From Sialis fuliginosa (Eukaryota > Arthropoda > Insecta > Megaloptera > Sialidae), in assembly GCA_961205875.1 (NCBI GenBank), contig OY540817.1, positions 18,635,001 to 18,699,000 of the forward strand: 64,000 nt of DNA, given 5' to 3'. The notes below the pieces were generated by a model. It was not told the DNA's origin and did no database searches. It saw nothing but the letters and a program-made list of their open reading frames with translations. Below are positions 12,575-24,483 of this stretch, piece by piece. Position 1 is the first letter of the stretch. Every line of letters starts with the position of its first letter. The position numbers and the translations under genes are program-made.

Positions 12575-13133
12575 ATTTAATAATGTTCTATTAGCTTTTG
12601 AACTACATTATTAGCAAGGAAGTTTAATAATTTTATAATAAATACATTTATAACATTGGAGTGTAGAAAACATTTTCAGAAAAAGCATCTTAATAGCTTC
12701 ATTTATTTTTTCAAGACCACACCGGATATGGTAAAGTGTCATAACAGTTATAAATATGTACATAATCTTCATAGTATACACATTTTGTAATAACTTTTAA
12801 AGGTGTATATTTTTCTAATTCCCAGCTATCCTTTTCTATACACTCGTTTCAACACTATTGTTAATCCGTACAATTAAATTGAAATATTTCGAATTCACCT
12901 GTCATCGGAAAGACTTATCTTTCATAGGATATATAAAAAAATTCATTTATTATTCTGTAACTTTGTTACTTCTAATACAGAAGTTCTAAACTATTTATTC
13001 ATTATAAATATTAATGTTCTGTTAATACAATAGTTTTCAACGAAAAAATTCAAAGATTTCACATACAATAGGTTAACTTTGAATATGTATCAATAAAATA
13101 TTTTTTGTTTCATTTAATGTATTCATAAAATTA
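12575..13133. other. Intergenic, nothing assigned
   Basis: A+T-rich, without recognised features. Confidence 0.4.
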
Positions 13134-13168
13134 AGGGTTCCACGACAAAACAAGTTTGGGAACCCTGG
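13134..13168 (+). mobile_element. Solo right end related to the hAT MITE at 44802-44991
   Basis: The words AAGGGTTCCACGACAAAACA and AAGTTTGGGAACCCTGG parallel the right end at 44956-44991 (AAGGCTTCCGCGACAAAATA, AAGTTTAGGAACCGCTG). A left end was not recognised. Confidence 0.45.
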
Positions 13169-13886
13169 TCTATTTACATTTTACAGACAGTATAAAATAT
13201 TTTTATAAGTTTTTGAATTTTTGTTTGTTTACTTATTCCAACTTGACACGAAAACTACTTAACCGATTTTGATGTGATTTTTACTGTTAGAAAGCTTAAT
13301 ACCATAGAGTTAGTTAAGGTTATGCGATAATAAATATATATTTAATATTAAGGCAGGTTCGTATTAAGGAAACTATACAATTAATATTTCTAATGAAAAT
13401 ATATATTGTGAAAATGAAATTATCAAATAATATATAGTTGTAATAGTGATATATGTTAATTAATTAAGCAGATATAATCATCTTAGTTCTTGATTTGCTT
13501 TTAACATTTTTGTAAACCCTGAATTGACTAGAAATGAATACTAGATGTCTTTTTGTTAAGCCAAAATAATTTATCTTATTTGGAAAACATGTTTCTGTTC
13601 ATACATAATGATATTTAATATCTCGTTTCTGTGAAATCTCAAAACTTAATCTGGTAAAATATGCGTTATTTATTCAGTGTAAATGGAACCCAATGTGTGT
13701 TTATAATATAATATATCTGAACGAGATCAAGTGGCTAAATAACTTCAATGGGTTTACGCATTTTGTTGGAAATTTATTCAATTTTTTCTTACAAACGAAA
13801 AAAAATACGTACATAATATATTGCATGTCTTGAATGTCGTATTATATTTCCTACATTAGTTCTCAAGGAAAAAGATATTTTTTTAA

Positions 13887-14958
13887 CAGTGGCGAAGCGT
13901 CCATGGAAGTAGGGAAAGCAGTGTTTCCCTTACTTTATGGGTAAATTAATGCAAATCTGTATTTTCAGTTTATAAGTAATTTAAGTATATTATTAGAATA
14001 TTCATGTTTATGCGCAGCTCAAACATTTTAACCAAAAATCAAAAATAGCATTTAATATTAATTTATACGCTCAATTATAAAACTATACGTCTTATTTTTT
14101 GTATTTTAGTCGATATTTGTACGACGAGTTGATGTTCACTGCAGGAAATTTCACTAAAAAATTTAGAATTTTTGATTTCGTTAAAAGTATGTTTATTGTA
14201 TAGAAAATGACGTGAAAAGTTGTTTGTTTCAAACCGCAGGTCTGTATCTCAAACCGTTCTCGAGATATAGCCTCTCGAAGTTTTAGTTTTTTCAAATTTT
14301 TGGAGAAAAAAGGCCATAACTTTTGAACGCGTGGTCGGAATTGATTTTAGTTGACGGATTTGAAATCAGCGTGTCAAAATCTATATAATGACATGTATAA
14401 TACTTTAAAACTCGAAAAAAAAAATTTCGCGAAAAATCGAAAAAATTCAAAGGGGTATACCTTAAAAAAATGTCGATTTTTGACCAAAATTTTTTTGCCG
14501 AATTTTAAAGTATTATACATGTCATTATATAGATTTTGACACGCTGATTTCAAATCCGTCAACTAAAATCAATTCCGACCACGCGTTCAAAAGTTATGGC
14601 CTTTTTTCTCCAAAAATTTGAAAAAACTAAAACTTCGAGAGGCTATATCTCGAGAACGGTTTGAGATACAGACCTGCGGTTTGAAACAAACAACTTTTCA
14701 CGTCATTTTCTATACAATAAACATACTTTTAACGAAATCAAAAATTCTAAATTTTTTAGTGAAAATTCCTGCACTCGTCATACAAATATCGACTAAAATA
14801 CAAGAAAATAAGACGTATAATCATTTAGTTACTATATAAATATATAAGAATTTATTTTTAAAAGTAAAAGCTTGAACTTAAGGCGTTTCATAATTAGTTT
14901 TTTTATTAATAGGAGGGAGAGGATTGACAAAATATGCTTCCCTTATTAAAAATTTCAC
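13887..14958. mobile_element. Large palindromic hAT-like foldback, family F, copy 1
   Basis: It begins CAGTGGCGAAGCGTCCATGG. The body is a near-perfect palindrome of two arms of several hundred bases meeting near 14456. The same peptide (starting MTDLKSACQNLYNDM) can therefore be read on both strands at 14351-14539 and 14374-14562, as can a second one (starting MKKLKLREAISRERF) at 14092-14295 minus and 14618-14839 plus. These are by-products of the palindrome, not genes. The expected right end (GCCTCGCCACTG, seen in the copy at 55812-56909) is missing. Sequence stops at AATTTCAC, next to another small element at 14963. Confidence 0.85.
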
Positions 14959-14962
14959 CATA

Positions 14963-15281
14963 TGTCCGGTATTATAAAGGAGCTCGCAAAATTTGCTAGC
15001 TTGCAACCGCTCTCAAATAGAGTATTAATTCTGCACTAGTATCTATGGAATTTAGAGCAGTGATACTTCAACTAATTGTAACACAGTTGGCGACTTTGAT
15101 CGTACAAAATAATATTCATATTACCACTGTTTTAATACCGTTGGTGTTTACCTACAACGCGTGCACGAAAATTGTCAAATATTTCATGAAACTTAAAGAT
15201 AACTGTCAGATAGGTTAGAAACCTCATATGAAAGTGCTTGCTAGCTAACAAATTTCGCTAGCTCGTTTATAATACTGGACA
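14963..15281. mobile_element. TA-flanked MITE with TGTCC ends
   Basis: The left end TGTCCGGTATTATAAAGGAG pairs with the right end, read as CGTTTATAATACTGGACA on the plus strand. The inverted repeats continue through a GAGCTCGCAAAATTTG-like stretch. TA dinucleotides flank both ends (14961-14962 and 15282-15283), as for Tc1/mariner-type elements. It is 319 bp and non-coding. A 40-bp piece of the interior recurs at 59853-59892. Confidence 0.8.
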
Positions 15282-15341
15282 TATTACATTCAGAAAAATA
15301 TTTTTAAAAATAGTACGTTAAAATCAGCACAGAATTCATTA

Positions 15342-15496
15342 TACAGGATTTGCCGTAAGTCAGGAAAAATAATAGTTCAAAATTAGATCACATAATTTGT
15401 TCAAATAGTTTATCGTTGTAACTATACCTACAACATAATATATAAAAAATAATATAATATAAATCCCCGTAGGTCCTGACTTGCGGGACACCTGTA
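15342..15496. mobile_element. Small TA-flanked MITE, TACAGG ends
   Basis: The left end TACAGGATTTGCCGTAAGTC and the right end GACTTGCGGGACACCTGTA are imperfect inverted repeats, bounded by TA. The element is about 155 bp and non-coding. Similar single ends occur at 10843, 25755 (GACTTCCGGGACATTCTGTA) and 31469. Confidence 0.65.
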
Positions 15497-16239
15497 TTCT
15501 AGAATATTTTAAACTGAAATCATTATTGGATATTGGAGAGCCATCGATTCCTAATAATATCAGAATCGGAAATATGATTGCGGTGTTAGTATAAATAAAA
15601 AGAAATTAACGTATACTGGAAAAATATAAATGTATAATTTTTATAGGTTATAATTGAAACAATAGCGTTTGGAAAACATACAGTTATTTGTATAAAAAAA
15701 ATTGAAATTTAGATATCAATGTGGCACAGGTACAAAAAATGAATTCGTACATAGGAATTTAAATTGGGGCAAGGATTATCAAACTGTAAAAACAAGAAGC
15801 TGGATTTATAAAAAGAATAAGAACATCCTAAACAAATAATTTAAAATCCTTAAGACAATTAGATCATTTTTTTCTTCTGTAAGTATTTGTAGCCATTGTT
15901 GATTTCTGAGATGGTATTCTTAATAAACCAATAAATTATACAGTAAACGTTCTATATTGTGAACCCGGTTGGGTACGCTACCTTCTATTACATATCGCTC
16001 ATTTGCTGCAACGATGTCATAATTAAAAATTGCTGTTTTTGAGTTGTTTACACAGGAAAAATCGTTCGTACATATACTTTATACATCAAGTCTAAAGTAT
16101 CTGAGAGTTACACTAAAAATATATTAAACAATAGCAATTTAAAGATTTTATTTGTCTGAACAACGTGGACAGAAGTGACAGAATAGAAAAAAATTAACAG
16201 CAATGTTTTAAGAACACCAGTCCACTTGCCTTCATATGT
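15497..16239. other. Intergenic, nothing assigned
   Basis: A+T-rich, without recognised features. Confidence 0.4.
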
Positions 16240-16490
16240 TTTTATGTCAATCTGATGGCGGCAACACGCTTGTTGTAATTCTTTCCAAATTATGACGTTA
16301 ACAGTCGGGTATTATCATCGATTTGTCTTTCGTGCCATCCATCTTGTGCTGACACCAGTGCCACCTCGTGGGAAATCCGTGTAATTAATTGTAGACGGTT
16401 TTAAATATCCCCACGTGCACATATCTCGTATCTCTTTACATTCTGACGTTTCAATTTGACGTCGTTTTTTGAACCTTCAGGCAGATTTAT
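16240..16490. promoter_or_regulatory. G+C-richer unique island
   Basis: Less A+T-rich, apparently single-copy, without a coding frame. It is listed as a possible conserved non-coding element on composition alone. Confidence 0.2.
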
Positions 16491-18089
16491 GCAGAAGTTC
16501 TATAAATAATAATACAACTAAATAAATTTTGTTTTTGTAATGTTGTTGCAGTTGGTATTTCTAAAAAAATATACCCCTTGTCTTCAAGCTTTCTGTGATA
16601 GCATTTGCCAATACTGATATCAAAGTAAGTAGATATGATGAACGTCGAAAAGGGCGGTTACATAAATATTTTTCAATTTTTTATGTAAAAAAAAGGTTAA
16701 TAAACAAAATTATATAAATAAATCCTTGTTTTTATCCCTAAGAAGTTACTAATCTTTAACATTTCTTTAGCTATTGTATTTTAAGATAAGCGGATGACAT
16801 TTATAAATCGAAAGAATTCATTTCTTGTATGTATTTTTCTGTGGGAAGGATGTTTCAAATATCTGAACGCAACTATGAAATTTCAAATATTGTTGTACTA
16901 TCGCATAACCTGAGAAACCTTTTAGCGTTTAACCTTTTTCTCAGGCCTGGTTATAGATAATTTATATACGAACTTATTTCTAGATTTATCAAATGGAAAT
17001 AGTTTCCATTTTTATTGGTTTCTTTTAAATAATTACTTGTAAAATAATAATAATTTGTATATAAAAATATTATCCAGTTTTTTTTTATTCTTGAAGAGAT
17101 TGTTGGCATATGGGTGTAAGTGGCGTCTTTTGATCCTTATTAAGATTATTATATATTATTATTAGTATGATTAGATAAGTCTAATCAATCGAATTTTCAT
17201 GAGCTTGTTTGAACTTACGAACTATAAAATTTTATTTCTTATGATAAAAATTAATGAATTTATAAATGTATTAAAAACTTAATATACCTTTAAATTAGAG
17301 TTCTTAAATCAAACACAAAACCGGCTTCGAATGATAAATTCTATTCTTAAGAAATTTTTTCTCACGGTTTTGAATACCAGAAGCTTTTTGTCGCCAGCGC
17401 GACCATTCGGTAAATCACAGATTCTGTACAATCGTGAGTTTCTTTTTTACTACAATTAAATACTGGTGATTCCAGAACCAGATTAACACGTTTACCTCAA
17501 TGAATTATATTTGTTTGAGTAAATAATCCTTTAATTGAACATGAGCTAAAAACAAGGCAGTGCAAGTACCAGATTTAAGATTACAAAATTATTAAAAACA
17601 CATTAATTTAAGTTACACATAATTTTAAGTTAATTTTTAAGATACGCGATTATTTAAAGATTATCATAAAAATTGGATTTTACTTTTTATGATAATGTTT
17701 AAACGAATATATCTTTAAAAATACTGGATCTATGAATTGAACATTTGAGATCTTTTTTGTAGGAAATTTAATTTTCTATCATATGCTGCTGTGAGATATT
17801 AAAATCAATGCTTTTTGCAACGAGCTATTCACGCATAAGTCAAAAATAATTTTTCCCATGTTAATCAAATGGGAAAAAGACTCGGTTTGCGCCATTTAGG
17901 TATGATTTACGAGTCTGAAATTTTTTAGACAGTTAATTTTTGATCCAAAGCTAAAACATAGGCCAATAGGATCGAAAAAAAAAACACCCTAATATGCTCA
18001 AAAGCCTAATACGAGAAAAAAAGCTACTGTTACTGGGTTTCTGAATATAAACCGATCATTCTTTTGTTTCGTTAATATTTAAGATGAAA
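16491..18089. other. Intergenic, nothing assigned
   Basis: A+T-rich, with no gene, RNA or paired repeat recognised. Confidence 0.4.
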
Positions 18090-18320
18090 CAGTTGCTAAC
18101 AATCGGCGCGGTCGCTATGGCAACATCATCCATAAACAAACAAATGCCGGTAAGTCAAACGCATTGCCCGGATTCCGAAAGTAATTATCGCCGTATTTAA
18201 GATCATTTCTCAAAACTAGCCTTCGTGTGTGGCCGTGCAGCATCACGGAGACACACGAGTCCGATAACCATCTACGCGGCGTCTACCGAATTTGTTAGGA
18301 ACAGATTCAAACTGCTTCTG
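18090..18320. promoter_or_regulatory. Candidate regulatory island with RFX-like and Fox-like motifs
   Basis: A unique, CpG-containing block between A+T-rich flanks. GTCGCTATGGCAAC at 18111-18124 differs by about one base from the palindromic X-box bound by RFX factors. CATAAACAAACAAATG at 18131-18146 contains a forkhead-type TAAACAAA core. Two good motifs 20 bases apart in a unique island make an enhancer or promoter plausible, but motif matches of this length arise by chance. Confidence 0.35.
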
Positions 18321-18594
18321 ATTAGATACGTCCAAGGAAAATACGGTCGATGTGGTATTTTTATATTCTTTGTACCTTATTTAATGTTTTGTTAAATCAG
18401 AAATGAGATGGATAACTGATAAGGTTTTAATAAAGCCAGTTAGTGGATATATGTATGCTATTTAATGACATGTTAAATTGTTAGTAAACTATTTTTGTTA
18501 TTTAGAAATATGCCATTTGCACAATTGAAATATGAGCTGTCATATTTGACAGTTACTTTTAAATAAATAATAATAAACTTCTTGTGACTGTAGG

Positions 18595-19404
18595 CATGGG
18601 CGTAGCCAGGGTGGGGCAGGAGGGGGGGGCGCTTGCTCCCCCCCCCCCTAGCTTGTGGACAAAAAGTAATAAGTAAATCAGTATTATTGTCCAAACAGGG
18701 ATATTTCTAGACTTCTATGATGTCCATTGAATTTTTGAACGTAAATTTATATTTTGGATCCAGAAAATAAAATATCAAAGTTTTTTTTAATCACAATCTT
18801 TTATTTTTACATGTAAACTAAAATATCAGGGAAAATTAAAAATAAAATAAAAACACCTAAAGGCAAAGGTCGCAGTATTGGCAACAGTGAAAACTGTGTT
18901 TTGTGTTAAAATAACTACCCACAAAAGCATGGGCAAGGGGGGACGCTTGCCCCTCCCCCTAGCTCGTGAAGTAAGAGTAACAAATTAATCAGTTCATTGG
19001 CTAAATATTGACATTTTTAGATTCGAAAATTTAAATATCATTGTTTTTTTTATTGTAAAGTTTTTTTTTAAGTATATTATCAATTCAAATTAGATCGATT
19101 TTTTACATTAAATAAAAAAAAACACCAAAATAGCAACGTAGAGTACATTTTTGTAAAGGATTTTGTATTCAAAAAGATATGCACATACATATAAATTTAA
19201 TGGATTGAAAAAAATGTGGCGAAAATAAAAGAAGAAATGAAAAAAATAATGACTTTTCATTGTTACTTTCTGCGCACCTATCTAGAGATATAATAAATAA
19301 TGAAAATGTTAATTTTTTCAATACTAGGCAAAACACGCCGATCAATCGGTTTCAAAGAAAAAAAATTTTCCCCCCCCCTGAACAAAATCCTGGCTACGCC
19401 CATG
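18595..19404. mobile_element. Non-autonomous hAT-like element with 8-bp target duplication
   Basis: The ends CATGGGCGTAGCCAGG and CCTGGCTACGCCCATG are perfect 16-bp inverted repeats. ACTGTAGG is present immediately outside both ends (18587-18594 and 19405-19412), which is an 8-bp target duplication as made by hAT transposases. Homopolymeric G/C tracts follow each end. A second, diverged copy of the left terminal region (GCATGGGCAAGGGGGG...) starts inside the element near 18925. No transposase remains; the frame at 19278-19460 is noise. Confidence 0.88.
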
Positions 19405-19412
19405 ACTGTAGG

Positions 19413-19801
19413 TGATATATTTTTTTGTGAAAAACACTTCGGTGTCTGTCCGTGTATCACAGGCGATTTTCTCTGAAACTATTCGATGTAAAAATTTGAA
19501 ATTTAGCACAAATATAGAATGTAGTGGTCCAATTATATACGTGAAGTATTCTGGGAGTAAATTAGGAAACGGAAAAAAAATTCAAGGGCATTGTTTTGTA
19601 AGATGTCAAATAAATTTTAATGCACGAATATTTTTTATGCATTTTTTAAAACATTTTTTGGGAAAAATTACGGATCGCTTAGAAAAATCTCAAAAAAAAA
19701 CATGGACATTGAGAATTAGGTGTAGATTGAGCCAAATAAAAAATTCTAGCTCGATCAATTATTATAAACAATTCAATTGTATATTTCCTTATAAATGTTG
19801 A
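19413..19801 (+). repeat. Probable interspersed repeat, non-coding
   Basis: A 129-codon open frame spans this stretch, but the DNA (CGGTGTCTGTCCGTGTATCA followed by TTTTCTCTGAAAC) reads like the opening of a common non-coding insect repeat. The peptide is lysine/isoleucine-rich and has no recognisable domain. The start overlaps the target duplication of the hAT element next door. I treat the frame as chance. Confidence 0.35.
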
Positions 19802-21292
19802 ATTGGTCTTAGAGATTTCTTACTTTTTCAAGTTTTTGAAACCTTAAATAACTTTTTCTGCAATACACAAGTAAACCTAAATATATTATGTGTGTATTAA
19901 TTTACCCAGCACTAACTACATCTAGTAGGCCGTCCACGTATTGTTTAGCCTCTTTTTCCCTTCTATAAGATTATCTTGGCTTCAGACGTAGCATTAGTAA
20001 AGACAACGCAGCTAGAATTCGAAAAGAATTCGGTTCGTTATACCAGAGAATATTAATAAGTTTAGGGTTGCTACAGTTACGGGCTAGTCGTTTTTTACCA
20101 CAATGAAATTATGCATACTTCTGTAGAGATAATTGTGGGTCTACGCTTTTAGTGGCTATAATAAGTGCTGTAGTGTCAGACAAAATGCAAATTTACGAAT
20201 AACTCGATCACGCTTTGTTTTGATTTCTATCGCGGTAACAATTTGATTGACTTATTGTTAGACTAATAAAATATTAACTGTACATTCGACAAAATATCAA
20301 ATAAGTTTTTCAACTGCAAATACCTTTTTTTGCTCTACACTACTCAACTTAATTAAGGGATAAAAAAAATGATAAAAATTCGTTTTTAATGACATTTTTA
20401 AACGATAATTACGAAATAAAATTTTTTTACAAAAATAAATTGAATAAAAGCATTTAAAAGAAAATATTCCCAGCTTTCTAATTCACTTTAGCAAATTGTT
20501 GTAGGATCATTTCTTCAGGAGTTATGAGTATTTAAAGTCAAATGTGGCTTTTTTACTTTGACAGCTGATAACTTAAGGGTTGTAATACCTGACATTAGAT
20601 TTACAAAAAGAACAATTGTATTTAGACTTTCCTGTAATGTGAGTAGGATAGCAATTGTTTGTAGATATGTATCTAAAAAAACATTGATTTCCCTATGTAC
20701 CATAGTTAACCTTTACACACTGTAACTTGTAAAGTAATGGATTATTCAAAATAAAATTTTATAAGTTTCCGAGGACATAACATTTTTCTTTCTCATTTAC
20801 TCTACTATAATTTTCACCTGTTTGTATATGACAGTATTTTTTTTTCTTCTTCAAAATGCAGTTATTTATTTCAACATTTGCAACTCGCTGACATCCCTGT
20901 CGATACACATGCACGCATCGAAAACTGCTATATCGATCGATCTCTTAACTTTCAGCTCGTATCTCATCTTTCCGACAGAACGGTTGACTGGCTCGAGGCT
21001 CGCTTCATTGCGCGCAGTTCAAAGCACTTTTTAGTGGGATTAAAGTGGAACAGAATATAGGAAAGAATAATACATTACGACTGCAATGCGTTAAGAATTC
21101 CCTTTACAGGAACACGAATGTGTTTATTTATTCAAACAGGATATAGCATTCTGATTGTATTTAACTCTTTCGGTGTATATCACTGGGCTTCTGGGTGTAA
21201 ACTTTACTTATACGGTATTTGTTTGCATGTAACGTATAGTCAATTTTCTTTTAAAAAAAGTTTGAAAATCTTTTGGAAGATAAAGGACAAAT
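19802..21292. other. Intergenic, nothing firm
   Basis: Mostly A+T-rich. The part at 20878-21060 is less so and holds two overlapping short frames plus a TATCGATCGATC word. Near 21186-21213 the phrase GGGCTTCTGGGTGTAAAC echoes 29340-29455. No gene is supported. Confidence 0.35.
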
Positions 21293-21689
21293 AACGTTGT
21301 TACCATATCGCTCCATGAGTCATTAACGTACCATTCAGATTTTAAAATAAATTTTAATTGTTTTGAATTATAAAATTAATTAATAATAAATGTTTGATAT
21401 TGTCTTTCAAAATATTTCAGTGATAATTGATTAACAGAGAAACGTTTCTATTTGAAACTATCATCTCTCATACATACTAAATTCAATTGTAATTTAAAGC
21501 ATATTTGCATATTATAAATTTTCAACTGACGCCTCTAGAATAATATGTATGGACATGACGATAGTGACATTTAAGAAAAGATGGCGGCCGTAAAATTTTG
21601 ATAACAGCTTCATATACAGACTAGCACTGGTTGTTATGTTTCCATAGTCTTTTCTAATCTAAGGTAATTTTTCAATCCTTAAATTTACT
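21293..21689 (+). repeat. Interspersed repeat family R3, copy 1
   Basis: Aligns in order with 32922-33282 and 58310-58517. Shared blocks include CATATCGCTCCA, ATAAAATTAATTAATAATA, CAGTGATAATTGATTAACAG, AAATTCAATTGTAATTTA, GTGACATTTAAGAAAAGAT and CCATAGTCTTTTCTAATCTA. It is non-coding and its termini are not defined. Confidence 0.8.
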
Positions 21690-21927
21690 TTCATCTAAAA
21701 CCTAAGAAGCGATATTTACTTGGTTTTACAGTAAAATGAAAATACGATATTTTTTTCATTTTTGGTCAGTGATTTTTTTCAATTTTCTTCTTTAATCTAC
21801 TAGAATTAATCACGTTTGATGTTTTTTGAACTCTATTTAATGAAAGAATGTTCATTGTGATATTTAATCTCGTATGTTATAAAAGGTTTCTTTGAATTTA
21901 GCAAAAATGAAAGTGGTTTTACTCATA

Positions 21928-22132
21928 AATCGAAAATAGAGCTGTGTCAAAAGAAAGAGATAGAAAATGGTTTGGAATATACTTGTCCTTTTTAAACAGG
22001 AGTATCTATTTCATTCTTATTAGAAAAAGAGATAGATATATCCCAAAGCTACTGCATCTCTCTCACTATTTTGGAGAAATGTTACACCATTATTTTAATA
22101 CAGAATGCACAATCCATGCTCTATATCTATGG
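21928..22132 (+). mobile_element. Inverted-repeat element family M2, copy 1 (left end lost)
   Basis: This matches the reverse complement of 61844-62081. Shared blocks include AAAAGAAAGAGATAGAAA, GATATATCCCAAA and GAGAAATGTTACACCATTAT. The right end keeps TATATCTATGG, matching that family's terminal repeat. The left terminal repeat is not recognisable. The 96-codon frame (21944-22234) is translated repeat. Confidence 0.75.
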
Positions 22133-22883
22133 TTTTACTGTATAACACAAGCGGCATATTTTAATCGTAGAGCTATTTTGAAAATACCATCGACTCGGTT
22201 TGAAATACTGATTTTAATGTTATATATAATTTAAAAATGTCGCTAATTTTGGTTCACATTTCCATATAATATGATCTAGATTTTTAAACACTTGGTTACA
22301 TTCAAATGAACATAGGAACAGAACAGATACAGATAAATTCCTAAACAGTTCAAGTATGAATGAATATTTGTATTTTTTAAATTTAGTTTCCAGTAACTTA
22401 CCAATCTACAAAAAAATGTGTATATCGGTCGTATAAATACGGTCGAAATGTGCATCAAAAAATACAAAAACCACTTGCAAACAAAGGCCAGGCATACCAA
22501 CACTAATTGGACAAAATTCTTGCATGTTACGACTTCCTTTTTTTTGTTTTGTTTAAATACAATCCACAAAAATTCAGCAGCAAAAAAATTATCTATTGTC
22601 TATATGGAATCTTCGCCGCTTTTAAATTATTTTCCCTGCATAATTTCTATATTTATTTAAAAGCTAGAGTCTGATTTATGAGAGATGGTATTAATTTTCT
22701 TGGCGCATGTTTGTAATTAAAGTGAATATAATGTATTTAATTATAATATACACACACAGATAATTAAATCTAGTTCTATTAATTGTATTAAATTGAATTT
22801 TACCGAGTATTGTTATAAAAATTGATACTAGGGACTTTACTTTAAAATTGCTTCCAGTCCTACAGCTCTCAAGAAGGAATAAA
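22133..22883. other. Intergenic, nothing assigned
   Basis: A+T-rich. Overlapping frames on both strands at 22276-22569 and 22418-22660 have no recognisable domains and oppose each other, so neither is called. Confidence 0.4.
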
Positions 22884-22995
22884 GCCGTTTCGACCTTGCA
22901 AATCTATTATAATATGAGATTCAATACAAGTGGCATGTTAGCTGCGTCGAAACAAAACGCAACTAACATGTAATGGATTTGCAAGGTTGAAGCGG
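22884..22995. repeat. Nested double hairpin
   Basis: The outer arms GCCGTTTCGACCTTGCAAAT and GATTTGCAAGGTTGAAGCGG pair with two mismatches. Inside them, CATGTTAGCTGCGT (22934-22947) and ACGCAACTAACATG (22957-22970) form a second stem with one mismatch and a 9-base loop. It may be a small foldback element or a structured transcript. No second copy was seen. Confidence 0.6.
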
Positions 22996-23339
22996 TGAGA
23001 GAGACCGTTTCTGCAAAGTGCAAAGACTTAAGAGGTTGCTCATGGAGATGTTGATATACTTAAAGAGGGGGGGGGAGCAGAATTCAAGGGACATTAAGGT
23101 AAATAGGAGTTGAAAACTTATACTTAAATTATTTTGTAATCATAAGTTGATATTGCACTAATTCAGAAGAAAATGAATGAAAATAATGTCTGGTCTTCTG
23201 GGTATAAACTGCAAACATGTTTTTAGTGAAAAACTATATAGTTAATGGTAATTAATTTTTGTTTTTAACGATTTATTGTATCGGTACAGATATTTACAAT
23301 ATAGATTTTATAATGGTGTAATAATTTCACTCAATAGTC

Positions 23340-23620
23340 ATTAATAACTGCAGCAGATAACGTACGGCCCGCGTGCCACCACGTCCAGTGCGTGATTGTA
23401 TTGTATCACGTACATAATGATAAACAGATGGCGGTGTAATTTATTCTCAATTGGGTTCTGTGATTCGTATCATCGGGTTAAAACGTGTCTCAGCTCTGTG
23501 CAGTGTTATTACCCGGCTGAGCAAAACAAAAACTATCGCAAGCGTGAGTAGGAAGCAACGGCCACGACGTTGTGCAATTTGTAATTATGTAGTGGGGGAT
23601 ACCGGAGGTTAGATGGGTAA
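23340..23620. promoter_or_regulatory. G+C-richer unique island
   Basis: One of the longest stretches in the window with near-balanced composition; it is unique here and non-coding. It includes CAGATGGCGGTG and CACGTACATAATG. It is a candidate conserved non-coding element on composition only. Confidence 0.25.
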
Positions 23621-23692
23621 AAATCAAATACTTCCTTTGTTCCGAAATGGTTGCCATATTTATAATTCTTTTCTATTGAAAGTTTTAATGAT

Positions 23693-24051
23693 AGTAAGCA
23701 AATTAAGCAACTGTTTAAGGTTCCAACCTAAAAGGGGTAAGCGACTTAAAAAGGACTTAAAAATAATTTATTTTTTTGTGGTATATTGTACAGTAAGCAA
23801 ATTAAGCATCTGTCTAAGGCCCAAGCCTAAAACGGGGTAGGTGAGGAGTTATTTTAGTGTGTAGTTGTAGATTCTTTCTATAGTTCCAAAAATGCAGTTG
23901 TAATCGCTAATTTATGTAGTTTGAAAAATTGCAAGTAGAAAGAAAAATATAAAAAGGTGTAAAAAAAGGTCACACACATTTGTAAGAGAGAAATATACAA
24001 AGTGTAGATAATACGAAAAATAACCTTTGGGGTAGGCGACTTAAAAAGGAC
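23693..24051 (+). repeat. Local duplications of a 47-bp unit
   Basis: AGTAAGCAAATTAAGCA, followed by CTGTTTAAGG and GGGGTA, occurs at 23693-23739 and again at 23792-23839 with a few changes. Its tail, GGGGTAAGCGACTTAAAAAG (about 23734-23757), recurs at about 24028-24051. The 75-codon frame here is only repeat. Confidence 0.6.
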
Positions 24052-24483
24052 CCCCTAACAACATAGATGTTTTTTTTAGATACCGATAAGATTTTCGGAC
24101 GATTTTTTTTTTCAAAAGAGCGTCACTGTCTATAGAAGAAGAAAACAAAAACAAAAAATGTATATGTATGCGTAAGAAAAATTTCTAAGGATAACTTACA
24201 AGCACTATAAATAAAGAATTATTTTCTATAGTAAAAAACTAGATACTATTATTAATGTCTAGATTTCATTTCCTTCTACATAAATGGTATAATAATTGTA
24301 GATATTCCAGTTAAACAATTGGTATAAAATGCAGATAATAATATTAATATATATGTACAATCATAAGAAATGAATTTACCGTAAGTGAAATTAAAATAAA
24401 AAAGTAGAATGACAGAAATGGCATAAATGACATTGGCATTTATTTAATAATAAGTGGTAGGGTAAATATGCCTATGTTTTATA

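Noticed and set aside
14351-14562. Nearly identical 62-residue frames on both strands (also at 35206-35417 and 56278-56489)
   Set aside because: They arise because the DNA is a palindrome. The peptide is simple, has no domain and is confined to the transposon family.
19412-19801. 129-codon plus-strand frame
   Set aside because: No recognisable domain, lysine/isoleucine-rich composition, begins in a transposon target duplication and reads through repeat-type DNA.
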